DNA of 64,000 nucleotides from Hymenobacter aranciens. Its GTDB lineage: Bacteria; Bacteroidota; Bacteroidia; Cytophagales; Hymenobacteraceae. The notes below the pieces were generated by a model, which saw nothing but the letters and a program-made list of their open reading frames with translations, did not search any database and was not told where the DNA came from. The DNA is taken from contig NZ_JAUQSY010000013.1 of assembly GCF_030580865.1 (NCBI RefSeq), forward strand, positions 96,972-160,971, read 5' to 3'. The position numbers were made by a program, and so were the translations under genes. Below, piece after piece: positions 24,880 through 33,793 of this stretch (position 1 is its first letter; the number at the start of each line of letters is the position of its first letter).

Positions 24880-25742
24880 AGACCTTATTGGGAATCCTCA
24901 TTTTGGCAGGCCTGGCGGCCAGCTGTCAGCATCACTCACCACCGACCAAGACGGTAGCCGATGCTCCGCTGGTGAAAACCGCTCGGCCGGAGGCGGCCAG
25001 ACAGACTGCGGACAGACCAGAGCCGTCCGGGCAGGCCGAGGAAGTTAAATCCCTGCAAAATCCTGATTTTTCGTCGCTGCTCCAGACGGTCCATTCAGAT
25101 GAGGCAGACTATGATAACCATGCTCAGAATGGTTTTTTTGGGCCCACGCACTACCGCATCGAAATGGCCATGACGCGGGTGTGGCGCGACACTGCCAATC
25201 CGGCCCTTTATCATCTGCAGGGCCTGAGTCGCTATAAGAAAATTATTACCCCATTTGTGGGAGAATTCACCGTTGGCCAGACTGTTGAACAACCATTATA
25301 CACGGCCAAGGAAATAGCCGCCCAGCGCGAACAAGGCATTGAGCTCAGGAACGAGTCGGCGCTGTACACGACGATAGGCTCCTTCGAACTACGTGAAGAT
25401 TCGACTCATCGTGGCGCAGGCGTGTTCCGGGGTAAGCTGGCCATTGACTGGAAACGAGGTGACTATGGTCGGCTAGAAACGGACTGGCGTAAAGTTAACA
25501 GCGGCTCCCATGGTGGCGGCGTGTGGTACGATGGAACTTGGACTAATAACAAGACCCAGCAAACCTACCCGGTGCAATGGGTTGAGAACTTTTCCTACGT
25601 GGCCGAGCAGGTATTGCCCGAATTCAACATCGGCGAGCGGGAAATGGTCATCAATCCCAAATACGTCAAGCTGGGCTGGCCCGAGTTCTGGGAAAACGAG
25701 GAGTGGTGGGCCGACTCGCCCAAGGCTTCTTTAAATCTGTAA
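24876..25742 (+). CDS. Putative lipoprotein, first of two paralogues
   Basis: Function unknown. The N-terminus (MKTLLGILILAGLAASC) is a lipoprotein signal with Cys17 as the lipidation site, followed by a ~45-residue Pro/Ala/Thr-rich linker. The body shares a conserved frame with the gene at 25831: NGFFG.-YRIE at ~89, NPALYHLQG, a central FRGKLAIDW, and the closing INPKYVKLGW..WENEEWWADSP. This suggests a common, uncharacterised Bacteroidota family. It is translationally coupled to the DUF2306 gene. Confidence 0.75.
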   Translation: MKTLLGILILAGLAASCQHHSPPTKTVADAPLVKTARPEAARQTADRPEPSGQAEEVKSLQNPDFSSLLQTVHSDEADYDNHAQNGFFGPTHYRIEMAMTRVWRDTANPALYHLQGLSRYKKIITPFVGEFTVGQTVEQPLYTAKEIAAQREQGIELRNESALYTTIGSFELREDSTHRGAGVFRGKLAIDWKRGDYGRLETDWRKVNSGSHGGGVWYDGTWTNNKTQQTYPVQWVENFSYVAEQVLPEFNIGEREMVINPKYVKLGWPEFWENEEWWADSPKASLNL

Positions 25743-25830
25743 TACCAAAATTCTAACGCAGCCGTTAGAGTACGAAATAGGTTGCTCCTCGCTTAGTGGC
25801 CTATGCTTTCAATTACTTATCTTTGGTCGT

Positions 25831-26604
25831 ATGCAGTACAAACTATTGTTGCTCACCCTGCCGGTGTTGTTCGTGGCCGCCCGCCCCAATAGCACCCCGC
25901 CCGTCAAAACCAGCACCCCACCGGCCACTGCGCCTACGGAAGGCACGGCCGCGCTGGCCAGGTTCAACCTGGCGCCGCTCTGGCGCATGGGCAGCGGCAG
26001 CAACGACGATAAAGTACACAACGGCTTTTTCGGCTACGGCTACCGGCGCCTGGAGCTGGTGTTCACCAGCGTGCAGCGCGACGAGAAAAACCCCGCCCTC
26101 TACCACGTGCAGGGCAAAGACCGGCGCTACAGCATCGTGCGCTCTTTCAGCGGCACCTTCACGCTCAGTGCTATCCGCAAGGCCAGCGCCGCCGATGCCG
26201 TTGACCTGACCACCGACCAGGGCCAACTCTACACTGCCACCGGCGAGTTTGTGCTACGCGAAAAAGCCAAACCTACCGACGAAGCCTACGGCACTTTCCG
26301 CGGCAAGCTGGCCGTGGACCTGGCCCGCGACGCTAACGGCCGCCTGCAGCTGGTTACCCGCACCACCAATGCTGCCACCCGCCACGGCGGTTTTCTGCTC
26401 AATGGCACCTGGACCGACGCCCGCACCGGCGCGGCCATCGACGTGCTGGTAAAGAACGGCATGGCCGTGACCTATCAAGTGTTGCAGGATTTTGAATTCG
26501 GTGGACGCAGCGTCGAAATCAATCCCAAATACACCCGCGTGGGCTGGGACGGCTACTGGAGCAACGAAGAATGGTGGGCCGAAAAGCCCGTAGCCCGGCG
26601 CTAA
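25831..26604 (+). CDS. Exported paralogue of the 24876 lipoprotein
   Basis: Function unknown. A hydrophobic N-terminus (MQYKLLLLTLPVLFVAARPN) acts as signal peptide without the lipobox Cys of its neighbour. Conserved with it: NGFFGYGYRRLELV, NPALYHVQGKDRRYS, FRGKLAVDL, HGGFLLNGTWTD, and INPKYTRVGWDGYWSNEEWW. Length 257. The gene is higher in GC than the 24876 gene, so the pair has diverged. A TATCTTTG box lies at 25818-25825, only 5 bases before the ATG, which would imply a nearly leaderless message if used. Confidence 0.75.
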   Translation: MQYKLLLLTLPVLFVAARPNSTPPVKTSTPPATAPTEGTAALARFNLAPLWRMGSGSNDDKVHNGFFGYGYRRLELVFTSVQRDEKNPALYHVQGKDRRYSIVRSFSGTFTLSAIRKASAADAVDLTTDQGQLYTATGEFVLREKAKPTDEAYGTFRGKLAVDLARDANGRLQLVTRTTNAATRHGGFLLNGTWTDARTGAAIDVLVKNGMAVTYQVLQDFEFGGRSVEINPKYTRVGWDGYWSNEEWWAEKPVARR

Positions 26605-26640
26605 AACGGCCCGCACAAAATTATTAGCTAAATGAATTAG

Positions 26641-26648
26641 TAACTTTG
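26641..26648 (+). promoter_or_regulatory. -7 box upstream of the XRE regulator
   Basis: TAACTTTG matches the Bacteroidota consensus TAnnTTTG exactly, 74 bases before the ATG at 26722. No clear -33 element. Confidence 0.45.
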
Positions 26649-26721
26649 CGTCGCTGTTGCTAACTTCACGAGCCGAAACTGCGTTGATACCTACGCCCAC
26701 CTTTCGACTCCCGCCCCGCTA

Positions 26722-27546
26722 ATGATTAACACGAACCTCAAATTCTGGCGCCGCGAGCTGGCCCTCACGCAAGCCCAGATGGCCGACAAGCTCGGCATCA
26801 AACGCTCTCTCGTAGGTGCGTACGAAGAAGGCCGCGCTGAGCCCCGGCTCAGCACCCTCGTCAATATGGCCCGTCTGTTCGGCATTTCGCTCGACCAACT
26901 GGTGACCACTGACTTCAGCAAGCGCAAAAATGCGAAGGCCGCCGCCAGCATGCGCCAGCTGGTTCCCGTGGCCGAAGGTGGCGACGACGAGCCCACCGAG
27001 CCCAGCCCGGCCGGCGGCAAGCTCCGCATCCTGGCCCTGACGGTCGATAAAGACCAGAACGAGAACATCGAGTGGGTGCCCCAGAAGGCCGCCGCCGGCT
27101 ACCTCAACGGCTACGCCGACCCCGAGTACCTGGAGGTGCTGCCCAAATTCCGGCTGCCGATGCTGCCCCCCACGGGCACCTACCGTGCCTTCGAAATCTC
27201 CGGCGACTCGATGCTGCCCATTGCCAGCGGCACTGTCATCGTGGGCCGCTATGTGGATGAGTGGCAGACGCTGAAGGATGGCACCCCCTGCATCGTGGTG
27301 AGCAACCGCGACGGCATCGTGTTCAAGCGTGTGTATAACAAACTGCGCCAGAACGCCATGTTTGCCCTACACTCCGACAACCAACAGTATTCGCCCTACG
27401 ACATCAACGCCAACGACGTGTTGGAAATCTGGGAAGCCAAGAGCTACATCAGTAGTACGTTTCCCATTGCCGATTTGTCACTGGAGCGCGTAGCCAGCCT
27501 CGTACTCGACTTGCAGCAGCAGGTGGCCATGCTGCGTAAAGCGTAA
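26722..27546 (+). CDS. XRE-family regulator with LexA/S24-like C-terminal domain
   Basis: Repressor-like protein. An HTH_3 domain covers residues ~5-60 (LTQAQMADKLGIKRSLVGAY). After a flexible linker (EGGDDEPTEPSPAGG), residues ~125-250 form a LexA/CI-like S24 fold: EISGDSMLPIASGTVIVGRY holds the Ser of the Ser-Lys pair and GIVFKRVYNK the Lys. Unlike LexA, no Ala-Gly self-cleavage site is obvious, so cleavage cannot be assumed. Length 274. It stands alone with its own promoter and terminator. It could control stress or mobile genes; no phage genes lie nearby. Confidence 0.85.
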   Translation: MINTNLKFWRRELALTQAQMADKLGIKRSLVGAYEEGRAEPRLSTLVNMARLFGISLDQLVTTDFSKRKNAKAAASMRQLVPVAEGGDDEPTEPSPAGGKLRILALTVDKDQNENIEWVPQKAAAGYLNGYADPEYLEVLPKFRLPMLPPTGTYRAFEISGDSMLPIASGTVIVGRYVDEWQTLKDGTPCIVVSNRDGIVFKRVYNKLRQNAMFALHSDNQQYSPYDINANDVLEIWEAKSYISSTFPIADLSLERVASLVLDLQQQVAMLRKA

Positions 27547-27575
27547 GGCAATGTTCCTTTCGGGCATTGCCGATG

Positions 27576-27608
27576 AAGCCCTTCCGTACCCACGGGAGGG
27601 CTTTGTTG
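27576..27608 (+). terminator. Terminator after the XRE gene
   Basis: AAGCCCTTCCGT (27576-27587) pairs with ACGGGAGGGCTT (27592-27603), one mismatch, then TGTTGTT. Confidence 0.7.
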
Positions 27609-27736
27609 TTCTGTGGTGCGAAATTCCAACGTCAAAAAGGCCTTAGTCGAGGCGAATTAGTACGTATTTACCGCAGCTTACTTAACTTCGGGCCGCAGCG
27701 CCGCGTATGCGGCCTGACTCTATCCCCCGCCATCCC

Positions 27737-28459
27737 ATGCTCACCTATATTCCCGCTGCCGACCGTCACCATGCTGCCCCCGCCGCGTGGCTGAATAGCT
27801 ACTTCCTGTTTTCGTTCGCCGATTATTTCGACCGCGGCAACATGCACTTCGGCCCGCTCCGAGTGTTCAACGATGACAACATTGCGGCGCAGTCGGGCTT
27901 TCCGCAGCATCCTCATTCTGAGATGGAAATCGTGACGCTGGTGCTTGACGGCGAAATTACGCACCAGGATACGATGGGTAACAAAACCACCATCAAGGCC
28001 GGCGAGGTGCAGCGCATGACGGCCGGCACCGGCCTGGCGCATTCCGAGATGAATCGGCAGGACAAGCCTCTGCACCTTTACCAGTTGTGGTTCATTCCCA
28101 GCCAGCGCGGCCTGGCACCCAGCTACGAGCAGAAAGACCTGGGCTTCCTCGGTGGCGACAAAAACAAGCTGGTGCCTCTAGTGACAGGCCAGAAAGTGCT
28201 GGAAGACGTGGTGTACATGAATTCCAACAGCACCATTTACTGGGCCAACTTGGACGAAGGCAAGGATATCGAATTCAAAACCTTTCCCATTCGCCTGACT
28301 TTCATCTACGTGAAGGAAGGCAACCTCGTAGTGAACGGAACGGCCCTCAACCCCAACGACCAGGCGCGCATGACGGGCGACGACGTAGTGCAAATCCGCG
28401 CCTCGAAGGACGCGCAGTTTATTCTGATTGATTTACCGGCTTCGGAGGCAAATTATTAA
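27737..28459 (+). CDS. Pirin-family cupin protein
   Basis: Bicupin of the pirin (YhhW-like) group; relatives act as quercetin dioxygenases or redox sensors. The N-terminal cupin carries the metal-site motif FPQHPHSEMEIVTLVLDGEI (His, His, Glu) with a later His in GTGLAHSEMN. The second cupin (VVYMNSNSTIYWANLDEG onward) is degenerate, as usual. The start MLTYIPAADRHHA at 27737 fits the family; the frame opens 30 bases earlier. Length 240. A hypothetical gene follows 14 bases downstream. Confidence 0.9.
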   Translation: MLTYIPAADRHHAAPAAWLNSYFLFSFADYFDRGNMHFGPLRVFNDDNIAAQSGFPQHPHSEMEIVTLVLDGEITHQDTMGNKTTIKAGEVQRMTAGTGLAHSEMNRQDKPLHLYQLWFIPSQRGLAPSYEQKDLGFLGGDKNKLVPLVTGQKVLEDVVYMNSNSTIYWANLDEGKDIEFKTFPIRLTFIYVKEGNLVVNGTALNPNDQARMTGDDVVQIRASKDAQFILIDLPASEANY

Positions 28460-28473
28460 GTAACTTATAGCAA

Positions 28474-28893
28474 ATGCCAATTACACGTAGTGTCGACCAA
28501 CCTAGCGCGACGTTGGAGCAATTCTACGTTCAAATTGGTGAGGGGAATTCTCATTCTCAGGACGTAGCCGAAAATATGCTACGCTTCTTGGCAATGGTAA
28601 ATGAGATGTTTAAGGAAACTCAGTTGTGGGGCTTGACTTCTCTTGCCCGGCTGGTTATCCAGAATGCCAGCAATTGGGAGTCCAGCTGGTTTATTATCGT
28701 TGTAAGTGCCGGGGCACAAGAGTATTATGTTGAGTATTTACTGCCGGCCGATAAAAGTCCGTGGAAGGGCGCCTACGTGAAGGGAGAAGCTGCCTCGCTG
28801 GAGGAAGCAAAGAAGTACCTGCTAATTGCAATGCGGGAAAGCCAGGGCTGGGTGGGCAACCAAGAACTGGCGCGGCTGCTACAGGGCATCTGA
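28474..28893 (+). CDS. Hypothetical protein
   Basis: No family recognised. It has 139 residues, no signal peptide and no membrane segment; a helical N-terminal half (QDVAENMLRFLAMVNEMFKE) is followed by an aromatic strand-rich part (WESSWFIIVVSAGAQEYYVEYLL) and a helical tail. Base composition is lower in GC than its neighbours, which suggests an accessory gene. It follows the pirin gene by 14 bases and may be co-transcribed. Confidence 0.65.
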   Translation: MPITRSVDQPSATLEQFYVQIGEGNSHSQDVAENMLRFLAMVNEMFKETQLWGLTSLARLVIQNASNWESSWFIIVVSAGAQEYYVEYLLPADKSPWKGAYVKGEAASLEEAKKYLLIAMRESQGWVGNQELARLLQGI

Positions 28894-28905
28894 AAGAGCA
28901 AAAAA

Positions 28906-28933
28906 TAAGCGGTAGCACGCCTACCACCGCTTA
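28906..28933. terminator. Hairpin between convergent genes
   Basis: TAAGCGGT and ACCGCTTA pair around 12 bases, with A-runs and T-runs at the edges; usable from both sides. Confidence 0.55.
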
Positions 28934-28973
28934 TAAATAAGAAAAAATAGTCCTGCAGAACGTTGATTTACTA

Positions 28974-29858
28974 TTATATATTATACGCAATACCAGCCGA
29001 AAAGCCCGTCGATTGGCCGAGGTTGCGGCCGGCTACGTAGCGGCTCACGCCCAACGTGAGGCCGAGGCCCTTGGCGATGGGGCGGAAGGCACTGGCGCCA
29101 ATGCGTACATAATCAACGCGTGTGGCGGGGAAAAAGCCGTCGAAGCCGGGTTGGATGACGTCGGTGCCGCCGTTTGATTTCTGGACCGAGACGTAGGCAT
29201 CGATGTAGGTTTTGGGGCCGGCGTAGCCAACTTTGCCCTCGCTGATGAAAGCGTTGGGTACGCGGCCGCTACGTAGGCTATAGCCCGCCTGCCCGGTCAC
29301 AAATACGCCCGACACAGTTTTGAGGTGCAACAGGCCTGAGGCGGCTACTTTAGTGGCGCGGTTGCCGATGGCGATAATGTACTCGAGACCAGTGTTCGAC
29401 TGGTAATTGCTGGCGGGCGTGCTCACGCCCACGACGCCCATCACGTCGAGAATGCTGTTGCCTAGTTCTTTGGAATAGCTTTTGAACTTGAGGGCGCCGG
29501 TGATATCCTGCAGACCTTCGCGGGAATTGGTGTAGTTACCCGTAGTGAAGGCGCGGATATTCGCCTGACCCTCGGAGCGGATGTAGGGCAGGGTGACGAT
29601 GACGTCAATCTTGTCGGTGATGCCGTAGGTGGCGTACAGATTGAGCGAGTTGATGCGGATTTCGTTGAAAATCGGCACGCCATCAACCTTTTCCGGTACC
29701 AGGAATACGTTGTGGTATTGCTCGGTAGTACCCGAAATAACGACCGAGCCGTGGCCCTTGCCGGCCATGAAGCCGCCCACGATGCTTTGGCTGTGAGCCG
29801 CAAAGGAGAAGCTGAGAGCTAGGCTCAGCAGGCTGAGCGAAGAGTACGTATGAGCCAT
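28974..29858 (-). CDS. Putative outer-membrane beta-barrel protein
   Basis: A signal peptide (residues 1-23, MAHTYSSLSLLSLALSFSFA) is followed by alternating-hydrophobicity strands typical of a 10- to 14-strand barrel (SLNLYATYGITDKIDVIVTL; ASGLLHLKTVSGVFVTGQAG; YVRIGASAFRPIAKGLGLTL) and a terminal aromatic/hydrophobic end (FSAGIAYNI). This pattern resembles the broad MetA-pathway/phenol-degradation porin-like group, but no specific substrate can be named. Length 294. It is apparently monocistronic. Confidence 0.65.
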   Translation of the reverse strand: MAHTYSSLSLLSLALSFSFAAHSQSIVGGFMAGKGHGSVVISGTTEQYHNVFLVPEKVDGVPIFNEIRINSLNLYATYGITDKIDVIVTLPYIRSEGQANIRAFTTGNYTNSREGLQDITGALKFKSYSKELGNSILDVMGVVGVSTPASNYQSNTGLEYIIAIGNRATKVAASGLLHLKTVSGVFVTGQAGYSLRSGRVPNAFISEGKVGYAGPKTYIDAYVSVQKSNGGTDVIQPGFDGFFPATRVDYVRIGASAFRPIAKGLGLTLGVSRYVAGRNLGQSTGFSAGIAYNI

Positions 29859-30084
29859 AAGGAACTACTGGTTTGCAGAAGCGGATACCAAGCTACGGCG
29901 CAGCATTGGATTTTTCCAAAAAACATAAAATGCGAGCGGTTCCCAAAATGAGAATCGGCAGACGTACGTAAGGTCGTCGGTAATCGGATTTATGGGAGCG
30001 CAATCCGAAGCGAGAAAAATTTCGTTACTTCATGGCTCATTTTACCTAGAGCAGCAGTGGGCTGCTCTTTTTTGCCGTAATCCC

Positions 30085-31071
30085 ATGAATTACTTTTTCA
30101 TAAGCAAAGTGCTTGGCCTGTGCTTGAGCCTGGCTTTCCTGACTGCCTGCGATAAGAAAGACGACGAAGCCCCGTCGATTGCCAGCATCGCCGTGGCCAA
30201 CCCGGATTTCCAGGTATTGGAAGATGCTGCCATTCGGGGTGATGTGGCCATTGTTCTATCCAATAAAAATCTAAATGACCCGGCGGGCAACTATACCGTG
30301 TTTGCGCCGACTAATGCCGCGTTTGCGCGGCTGGGTTTGGTGCAGGCGGCCGATTTGGATGCCCTGCAGAAACCGTTTCTCACGAACACGCTATTGTACC
30401 ACGTGGCGGGAGGATTGCTGCCCGGCAGCAGCCTGCAGCCGGGTGGCAGCTCGCCCTCGGCGCTGTCGGGCCTGACCCGGCGCTACATCAAGCGCGGCAA
30501 CGACCTGTATGTGAACGGCTCGAAAATTCTGGCTACCGATGTGAAGGCGGCCAATGGCGTGGTGCACGTAATTGACAAGGTATTGCTGGCTACGGGGGGC
30601 AATGTGGTAGAGTCGGCCGTTGCTTTGCAATCGGGTGGCGCATTTGTGAAGCCCGAGCTGACGTTTCTGGTAGCGGCCGTGCTGCATTGCAATCTGCAGG
30701 GGCTGCTGTCGCAGCCCGGCAACAACTACACGGTATTTGCGCCTACCGACCAGGCTTTCAAGGATGCCGGTATTCCCAGCATCGACGCCATCAACCAGAT
30801 GGATGTGGCGGTGCTGACGGGCATCCTGGCTAATCATGTACTGTATAATAACGCGGGAACCAACTTGCTGCTGGGCGACAAATTCACCTCGGAACTGCCG
30901 GAAAATACGGCCGTTCCGGCCTTCGGCGGCGCGCAGTTGCAACTGGGGCCGTTCAATAACGGCACACTGACGGTGAAGGGCCCCGGCAACACTGCACCGG
31001 CCAACATGGTTATTCCCGACGTGCAGTGCACCAATGGGGTGGTTCACGTTATCGACAAGGTTTTGCTGTAA
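30085..31071 (+). CDS. FAS1 (fasciclin) domain lipoprotein
   Basis: Adhesion-type surface lipoprotein. From the ATG at 30085 the N-terminus (MNYFFISKVLGLCLSLAFLT, then AC) is a lipoprotein signal. Two tandem fasciclin domains follow: the first with NYTVFAPTNAAFARLG and GVVHVIDKVLL at ~170, the second with NYTVFAPTDQAFKDAG and GVVHVIDKVLL at the end. The two end motifs are identical, evidence of internal duplication. Length 328. The frame is open 93 bases further upstream, but that would bury the signal. Confidence 0.92.
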   Translation: MNYFFISKVLGLCLSLAFLTACDKKDDEAPSIASIAVANPDFQVLEDAAIRGDVAIVLSNKNLNDPAGNYTVFAPTNAAFARLGLVQAADLDALQKPFLTNTLLYHVAGGLLPGSSLQPGGSSPSALSGLTRRYIKRGNDLYVNGSKILATDVKAANGVVHVIDKVLLATGGNVVESAVALQSGGAFVKPELTFLVAAVLHCNLQGLLSQPGNNYTVFAPTDQAFKDAGIPSIDAINQMDVAVLTGILANHVLYNNAGTNLLLGDKFTSELPENTAVPAFGGAQLQLGPFNNGTLTVKGPGNTAPANMVIPDVQCTNGVVHVIDKVLL

Positions 31072-31146
31072 TTTGGGGCTCCTTTCCCAAACGTGTATAG
31101 TTCCCGAAACCCTACCCGGCGCCGGGGGCGAATAGCTTTTGCAGTA

Positions 31147-32694
31147 ATGAAAAACCTACTCTCCCTGGCGGGTATTGTGTTGCTTATCTGGCTGCTGCCC
31201 GGTTGGACTTTGGCGCAGGCCCCGAAAGGCGGCACTGGCCTGGCGGGCACCTGGAAGGGGCCGCTGGCGGTGCCCGGCGGCGCCCAGCCCATTCAGATTA
31301 CGGTGCAGGAAGCGACGGCGGGCCGGCCCACGGCCGAGCTACTGCTGCCGGTGAAGAAAATGGCCCGCTACCCCATGACGGTGACGCTGCGGGGCGACTC
31401 GGTGGAATTTTTTGCGGCCACGGCGGAGTGCCGCTTTACCTGCCGCCGCTCGGTGGATGGCAGCGAGCTGCGCGGCAAGTGGCGGCAGACGGGTTTCAAA
31501 GCCCCGCTGACGCTGGTGCGGGCCACGGCCGCCGGGGCCGAGGCGCCGGAAGGAACCGACCCGACCACCGCGCCGCTGTTCGTCAGCACCTACCGCACCG
31601 AGCCGGTGAAGCTCGCCAGTGGCCCGGAGAAAATAGCGCTGGGCGGCAGCCTTACCATTCCGGATGGCGACGGGCCATTTCCGGCCGTGGTGCTGCTGTC
31701 GGACCTGGGGATGCAGGACCGCGACGCCACCGTGGGCCACTACCGGCTGTTTGGCGGCTTGGCTAACTACTTGTCGCGCTACGGCATTGCGGTGCTGCGG
31801 CTCGACGACCGCGGCGTGGGCCAGTCGGGCGGCAGCACTGCCACCACTACTACCGCCGACCGCGTACAGGACGCCCAGGCCGGGCTGGCCTACCTGCGCA
31901 CGCAGTCGAGCATCGACCCGGCGCACATTGGGCTGATTGGACACGGCGAGGGCGGCAACGTGGCGCTGCTGGCCGCCGGGCAGCCGCTGGCGCCCAACTT
32001 CGTGATTACGCTGGCCGCCTCGGGCCTGATGGGGCAGGAGCTGCTGGCCCGCCAACCCGAGCCCGTGAACCCCGCGGATACGGCCCAGGCTGGCGTGGCC
32101 CGCCGCAAAATGAAACGGGAAATCCTGGTGCAGGCTGAGAAGCTGCGCGCCTCCGGCTCCAACGCCGCCCAGATAGAAACTTACCTAGGGCAGCAGCAAT
32201 TGAAGATGCGTAATGAGGACCGCAAGCAGGCCGAGGCCATGCTAAAGTTTCGCCGCTCGATGCTCGAAATTGTGAAGCAAACCCCTGGTAACGACCAGGC
32301 CCAAGCTATTGTGGTGAACATGCTGCGCCAGCGCTACCCCGACGAAAACCCCGCCGTGCTGCGCACGCGGGCCGTCGATTTTACCTCGCCCTGGAACCGC
32401 TCCTTCGTGCGTTTCGACCCGCGCCTGGAGCTAGGCAAGGTGCAGTGCCCCGTGCTGCTGCTGCAGGGCACCGACGATATCGAGGTGGAAGCCGAGCCGA
32501 ACCTGGCGGCGCTGGAGAAAGGCCTGAAGAACAATAAGAAGCTGACGGTCCGCCGGTTGCTAGGTGTCAATCACCAGTTTCAGGCGCCGGCGGCGCAGCT
32601 GCTGGCTAGCGCCGATGGGCAGAAATCGGAGCCGATTATTGCGCCGGCGATGCTGGAGGCGGTGCGCGACTGGGTGTCGCAGCAGGCGAAGTAA
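31147..32694 (+). CDS. Alpha/beta hydrolase with Gly in place of the nucleophile Ser
   Basis: Exported protein of the hydrolase family with the usual nucleophile elbow GHSEGG. The signal peptide is residues 1-23 (MKNLLSLAGIVLLIWLLPGW, start at 31147). An N-terminal beta domain precedes the hydrolase fold (FPAVVLLSDLGMQDRD; VLRLDDRGVGQSGG). The elbow here reads IGLIGHGEGGNVALL: bases at 31942 spell GGC (Gly), not a serine codon. The acid and base positions remain (LLLQGTDDIEVEAE and LGVNHQFQ). Unless another residue substitutes, catalysis should be lost, making it a possible pseudoenzyme. Length 515. Confidence 0.88.
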   Translation: MKNLLSLAGIVLLIWLLPGWTLAQAPKGGTGLAGTWKGPLAVPGGAQPIQITVQEATAGRPTAELLLPVKKMARYPMTVTLRGDSVEFFAATAECRFTCRRSVDGSELRGKWRQTGFKAPLTLVRATAAGAEAPEGTDPTTAPLFVSTYRTEPVKLASGPEKIALGGSLTIPDGDGPFPAVVLLSDLGMQDRDATVGHYRLFGGLANYLSRYGIAVLRLDDRGVGQSGGSTATTTTADRVQDAQAGLAYLRTQSSIDPAHIGLIGHGEGGNVALLAAGQPLAPNFVITLAASGLMGQELLARQPEPVNPADTAQAGVARRKMKREILVQAEKLRASGSNAAQIETYLGQQQLKMRNEDRKQAEAMLKFRRSMLEIVKQTPGNDQAQAIVVNMLRQRYPDENPAVLRTRAVDFTSPWNRSFVRFDPRLELGKVQCPVLLLQGTDDIEVEAEPNLAALEKGLKNNKKLTVRRLLGVNHQFQAPAAQLLASADGQKSEPIIAPAMLEAVRDWVSQQAK

Positions 32695-32705
32695 GAACAA
32701 ACAGA

Positions 32706-32826
32706 ACGTCATCCTGAGCGTAACGAAAGGACCTCGTCAACGTCGTAAGCAATCCTAATTGTTAGGGTTTGCTATCACAAGCCAGATGCTTCATCACCGC
32801 TTGATGCGCGGAATGTTCAGCATGAC
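32706..32826. repeat. Degenerate copy of the GTCATGCTGA inverted repeat
   Basis: Starts ACGTCATCCTGAGCG and ends TTCAGCATGACA, with the AGATGCTTCA word near the right end; related to 60608-60702 and 63839-63922 but eroded. It fills most of the gap between convergent genes. Confidence 0.6.
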
Positions 32827-32840
32827 ATCTTTTTAGCTCC

Positions 32841-33785
32841 TCACTTTATCATGTCACCCGTCAGCAAATGGCAGTCCTTGTACTTGCGGCCGCTGCCGCA
32901 GGGGCAGGGCGAGTTGCGGCCGAGCTTGCCGCGGCTGCGCAGGCGCTTGAGCCACTCGCGCGGGTCCACGGCTAAGCCCAGGAAGCGCTTCTTGGGGTTT
33001 TGCCGGAAGGCGCGGCTGAGGAGGTCGTAGAGCTCGGGGTGATGCTCCTGCAGGGCCTCGGGCTTTTCGAAAAAATACTCGGTGACGACGGCGAAAAACT
33101 CGGCTTCGTTGGTGCCGGCGTAGTCGTTGATTTCGGATTTGCCGGCCCGGATGGCGGCAATTTCGCGCTGCATTACCTCGGCCCAGGGGCGGAGCAGTTC
33201 GGGCGGGAGGGTGGCCTTGGGGATACCATCAATTTCGCCATCGGCTTCGTCGAGCAGGTGGGCAAATTCGTGGACGCCCACATTCTGGCGGTCGAGGCCG
33301 TCGCGGAAGCCTTGTTCGAGCGAGGCTTTGGAAAGGCGCATGTAGTGGTGGTTCTGAAAGCCTTGCACCGAGCCGAGCAAGGTGCCCTGCAGCGGACGCA
33401 GCTCCTTACCAGGGTCGTTGGCGAGCTGCCAGGCGTCGGGCACGATGAGCACCTCGCCCAGGTTGCGATACTCCCAGTCGCGGAAGCCAAAGATAGGAAT
33501 CAGGGCCGAGGCGGCGACCAGCAGCCGGGTGGCGTCATCGACTTCGGTCTGAATGCCGGTGATGCGCGTGGCGGCCAGGAACAACTGCACCTGCCGCTCG
33601 AAATGCTGTTTTTCAGGCTCATTCAGAGCCAGATAGAAGGCTACCCGTTCACTAAGAATAGTTCGCCAGGCGGCCGGAAACTCCTGGGCCAGCGCGGCCG
33701 CGCGCAGACGTGAGTCGGCGGTGGCGTAGCGGTAGAAAGCGTAGACGATGGCGGCCAGCACGGCCAGCGAAACGAAATAGGGCAT
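32841..33785 (-). CDS. MtfA-like (M90) zinc peptidase with C-terminal SEC-C motif
   Basis: Zinc metallopeptidase of the MtfA group, which in enterobacteria acts on glucose-uptake control. One membrane segment at residues ~3-20 anchors it. The HExxH is in VGVHEFAHLLDEADGEID, with the family's downstream EFFAVVTEYFFEKPE (the third ligand is likely in this helix). The last ~25 residues (GRNSPCPCGSGRKYKDCH) are a SEC-C zinc motif, as on SecA and many stand-alone proteins; such a tail is not part of typical MtfA. Length 314. It lies 8 bases after the upstream gene of the same strand. Confidence 0.9.
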   Translation of the reverse strand: MPYFVSLAVLAAIVYAFYRYATADSRLRAAALAQEFPAAWRTILSERVAFYLALNEPEKQHFERQVQLFLAATRITGIQTEVDDATRLLVAASALIPIFGFRDWEYRNLGEVLIVPDAWQLANDPGKELRPLQGTLLGSVQGFQNHHYMRLSKASLEQGFRDGLDRQNVGVHEFAHLLDEADGEIDGIPKATLPPELLRPWAEVMQREIAAIRAGKSEINDYAGTNEAEFFAVVTEYFFEKPEALQEHHPELYDLLSRAFRQNPKKRFLGLAVDPREWLKRLRSRGKLGRNSPCPCGSGRKYKDCHLLTGDMIK

Positions 33786-33793
33786 GGGCGGCT

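Noticed and set aside
26722..27546. Prophage repressor as sign of a prophage
   Set aside because: No integrase, capsid, terminase or lysis gene lies in the surrounding 20 kb.
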